DNA of 64,000 bases from Heterobilharzia americana (taxonomy: Eukaryota > Platyhelminthes > Trematoda > Strigeidida > Schistosomatidae), in the NCBI GenBank assembly GCA_944470555.2, contig OX104127.1:119254741-119318740 (forward strand), written 5' to 3'. The notes beneath the pieces are model-generated. The model was given only the letters and a program-made list of their open reading frames with translations. It did not search any database and was not told where the DNA came from. Both the position numbers and the translations under genes were made by a program. Below are positions 60,651-64,000 of this stretch, in pieces (the first letter of the stretch is position 1; each line of letters opens with the position of its first letter).

Positions 60651-61088
60651 GCATATTGCTATCACACTGACTACATGAATTTACAGGTTTCCGTAAATGC
60701 TGTGTCTTCGTGAGATTACAGGGATGCTGGGGGCAGTGGTGTCCTTAACGCGTCTCTACAGACTACTTTCTGTCGACCTAATGACCTTGCTAGGCAAGTT
60801 ATCACTGGTGACATAGCCTTCTTTACAGTTATAATTAAGTTTTGCAAGTGTATGTAAAGGACGAAAAGGAAAATAGATATAGGACAATTGTTATTCGATA
60901 TTTCTCACTTTCAAAGTAACTTTAGCCAAAAACCTCTAAGTGTTTAAGTATAAAATAAGGAAGACATTTCTTGGTAGATGGGTCCCGAAGATAACCAAAA
61001 AATATAATTGTCGGACAGATGACTAGGAAACTCTGGCAGGTGGTACTTTCGAGATATGATAAAGGCGGCGTTGTAGGAGATAAGACAT
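60651..61088. other. No recognised feature
   Basis: Short AT-rich stretch between the CR1-like relic and the right inverted arm. Confidence 0.5.
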
Positions 61089-61106
61089 CGTGATCTGGAA
61101 ATTACG

Positions 61107-61324
61107 AGTCAAAGTAGATTTCAAGTTACTGTTCATCATGAACTGACATCAGTTAGAGGGACATTGGAAACTTGGGAGCACTGAACAGCTGTTTCGTCCT
61201 AGTATGATCCCTGATGAGGTCATGGGTGCGCGCTGTCGATGAGTCCCATAATAGGACGAGACAGATGCTGTCCAGTGCTCCCAGGCTTCCAATGTTCCTC
61301 CAACCGATGCCAGTCCATGATGAA
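61107..61324. repeat. Self-inverted repeat with hammerhead-like core pieces (right arm)
   Basis: The mirror of 46040-46257. On the plus strand CTGATGAG is at 61211-61218, and a second core (CGATGAG, GTCC/GGAC stem, CGAGAC) is at 61237-61262. On the minus strand CGAAAC is at about 61186-61191. Confidence 0.5.
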
Positions 61325-62197
61325 TACCAACTTGAAAAATCATTAAATCCCCAAATTTAATCAAAGTAAGGCCTGTCACAGAACTCCATCGCTTCAGTTC
61401 ACCACACTTCACTGCAGCATAAAAAGAAGAATAATGGGATGGAGAAGGTGATATTAAGGTGAACAAAGAGCATGAAAGAAGAGAGTAGATATGCAAAAAC
61501 TAATGGAAATATTCGATATTTAGAAAACGACAGGATAAATATATATTTACCATTGTGACCAGTTTTGAGCCATATCATGAGAGGTCTCCAACCATTTATT
61601 GCTAGCATCTCAATGACCCTAGTCAGGCAGCCCACATGGGTAAGACTAACAGTCAGATACTAAATGTATCGGTGTCAAGTATTGTTCTGGTTTGTCTTGG
61701 CTTTGTTACTACCCATCCTTACTTTGATTATCATTGGATGTCGAGATAGGCGGTGGTCTGATATGTGGAACACTTACCCTAGTCACTTTAGTCGGTGAAC
61801 GCTGACAAGCTCACTAACCGACTTTTCTTCTTCACCCAGTACCCTCTGTCTAACCTCGAAGTTGTTCACATGGTTATTTCACCACATGTAAGCGACGTTA
61901 CAAGTACATGTAATGAGAAACCTGTAAAGTGTTTATATCTTCTAGTTTCAACGATGATGTGACAGTACAGAGAGGACTGTAGTGTAGTATGCTCGTCGTT
62001 GAACAGGTAGTCGGATATGTCACGGGTTGACGTGAGTTGACAAAAGCCAGATGGATGTTTAATGTCGGAGATGAGATTTCTTCAATCCAGTTCATTAAGG
62101 CTGATGCAACATTACGAGTGAGCGAAGTGGTCAGTTCATTCTAGCAAATCACTGCCTATTTCTGAATTAGGAGTTGGTGAATATCAGTCTTGTAGAG

Positions 62198-62264
62198 TTG
62201 TGGCTCGTTTGTTTAGGGAGATAGTTTTCAACCAGTGGGTCACGGGTTCGTACCCTACTCCACC
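62198..62264 (+). repeat. tRNA-derived SINE-like core (right arm)
   Basis: Tandem Pol III boxes are spaced as in a tRNA: an A-box-like TGGCTCGTTTGTTTAGGG at 62201-62218 and a B box GGTTCGTACC at 62245-62254, with the 3' end CTACTCCACC. The anticodon arm is not convincing for a functional tRNA, and the acceptor ends do not pair. A SINE relic is therefore more likely than a tRNA gene. Confidence 0.55.
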
Positions 62265-64000
62265 TACCGGGGTTTGGGTAGTCAGGTGGTATCAATCGTT
62301 AGCCCCACACAATAGGTGAGGTTCATTGCGTGTTGCACGAATGGGGGCAAGGTTGCTGAGTGGATTTTGGTCGTCGATTTGTATATCAGTCCTGAAGCAT
62401 TTTCTTATGTTTGTCAGGTGCAAGACGCATGTCAAACACTTGAGTTTTCTCTATAGGCGTTTAGAAGGTTGCATTTTTAGTCTTTTCCACCTCACTTTCA
62501 AATATGAGAAAGCTTTCTTATTGACCTGTATATATTATTGGAATGTAAAATATTTATTTGATCTAATCTTGCTTGGAAGAAGTGGATATGAATATTCGGA
62601 AGCTATCTATTGCAACAAAGTTTTTCATAGAGAGATGTAGTGGCACGCAGTAGAACAAGTGGAAGAAAAAGAGTGATACTAACTTTCCAAAAGTCTTTTG
62701 GAGGAGGGATATTTTACGAAAAACTAAGTTTCTTGAAAATGTTGGAACTTTTCAAAATAATGGTAAGTGTACACATATACGTCCTTAGGATAGCCAAGCT
62801 AACAAGAGTCTACAGATATTGACTCGTTTTTTCGAGGACTCCACCAAAGCAGTCTACACTTCATCCGGGTATGACTTCAATTCAGTTTAACTGCAAGCCT
62901 AACTTAGTCTGTGTTGTTTGAGTAGCTCAAGTGAACCAGGAGCTTTTCCGTTCAAGAAGATTTGAAGGTACATAAGGATACATCCACCAGCACTTCTAAA
63001 CTAATTTCAATGGTAATGGTGAAGGAGTTCGTTTTTAGTGGCCATAACTGGCTGCTACTACACTAAGCTATAAGCCACCGCGTGAGTTCGGTTGGTGAGC
63101 CTTAATCAACACTTCATACTTGCTATTTAATTCATTGGTAGTCAGACACTTCCACAATACCATTCCGATCTCTATACATTTCCTAACTCCTCCGCTGCCC
63201 TATTCAGTATTTGTTTGCCTCCACCCTTCACTATTTCTGCTTGTAAACCTCCTGGTCCTCCTGCTTTTATCATTCAGATTTTAGACAGTCTTCTCATCTT
63301 CTAAAAGAAATGGAGGTTTGTACTGGATGTTGAACAACTGAAACGAGGCCTTAAGCCAACTGAGCTGTTTTTCAAAGTGTTCCGGCCAACGTTCTTGCCG
63401 TCTGTATTTAGATATTGCCACTGACATACCCTTTATAATGATGGTCTCACTAATCATCGTCTTCTTCTTGCCAGTTTCTTGAATGTCTGTGTGGGTCTAA
63501 GAGTAAATAATTACCGAGTTCTACTCAACGCCAATACCCTCTCTGTCTCTTTTCCTACCGCCACCGACCACTGTTAGTAATTATTACGAAAACTGTCAGT
63601 TATCTTACGTCTCAGCTGCTTTTGCTATTCATCATTGTCAGAGCCAGGCGCAATGAAACTTCTTGAGCCAATAAATTTGGATGAGGTTATAGAAGTCCAT
63701 TGGCTTTGGTTAATCTTTGGATGCAGGTTACCAGCTGTCCTTATTACTGTTACTGAATTGAATTGGATAGTGGTCTGATTAAGAATATCTGCCATATTCT
63801 GAAAAATGTCTATTTCGGTATGAACTCCAGACATGATATTTACTAATTGGTTTCATTCTTTAATAATTCAACTCTCCATAATGACGGATTTGAGATAAGA
63901 AAACAAGGTTAAGGCATATTTATTGGAATGTTGATTTGATCTTCACCAACAGCAAGATTATGGAAGACATCTATGCAGAGCGAAGATTAATAGTACCTTA

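Larger units (their letters stand above)
61089..64000. repeat. Large inverted repeat, right arm
   Basis: The exact reverse complement of 43364-46275 as far as read, still identical at the window end. It carries the mirror copies of the family B fragments (minus strand, 61354-62139 and 63104-63834), the SINE and the hammerhead-like repeat. Confidence 0.93.

Noticed and set aside
62198..62264. Functional tRNA gene
   Set aside because: The B box is good, but the acceptor and anticodon arms do not pair convincingly, and the unit sits in duplicated repeat DNA.
1..64000. A new defence or biosynthetic gene system
   Set aside because: Apart from HSP70 and HSP90, all readable coding sequence resolves into retroelement relics. 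No set of linked unknown host genes is present.

Overview
The window looks like nuclear DNA of a schistosomatid blood fluke (Schistosoma or a close relative). The evidence is flatworm-type cytosolic HSP70 and HSP90 genes without introns. They sit in AT-rich DNA packed with decayed APE-type non-LTR retrotransposons, one Gypsy-type LTR element, one Penelope-like element, tRNA-derived repeats and a repeat with hammerhead-ribozyme-like core pieces. There are no operons, CRISPR arrays or prokaryotic genes. Only two kinds of host protein gene are supportable: HSP70 (two copies) and HSP90 (one copy). All other coding capacity is transposon-derived. || Layout: 1-2138 is the 3' part of an RTE-like element (family A) cut by the window edge. 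2140-5356 is HSP70 copy 1 with its promoter and an antisense retroelement fragment upstream. 5357-13072 holds old repeats and a 3.5 kb family B non-LTR copy. 13314-17783 is HSP70 copy 2, a direct duplicate of 2140-5356 that also has 1.25 kb missing from copy 1. 17785-22760 is a minus-strand Gypsy element split by a family A insertion with a 9-bp target duplication. 22761-26870 is mostly featureless. 26880-32045 is a minus-strand Penelope-like element split by a full-length family A copy with a 7-bp target duplication. 34800-38665 holds two family B copies. 43364-46275 and 61089-64000 are the two arms of a near-perfect inverted repeat of at least 2.9 kb. Between the arms lie a full-length family A element with a 13-bp target duplication, HSP90 at 53350-55527, and fragments of a CR1/jockey-like element. 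|| The HSP genes form a local stress-chaperone cluster: cytosolic Hsp70 (EEVD tail) and Hsp90 (MEEVD tail) work with TPR co-chaperones in one folding pathway. Each promoter carries heat-shock elements (arrays of GAA/TTC) and CCAAT boxes. Both HSP70 copies share the same 1-base frameshift but differ at three synonymous sites. || Main points for a second look: the shared HSP70 frameshift; the large inverted repeat around HSP90, which could allow inversion or be an assembly product; a 2.53 kb tract copied from the Penelope/family A locus into the Gypsy-embedded family A insertion; and hammerhead-like remnants in the inverted-repeat arms. All identity statements come from reading by eye.
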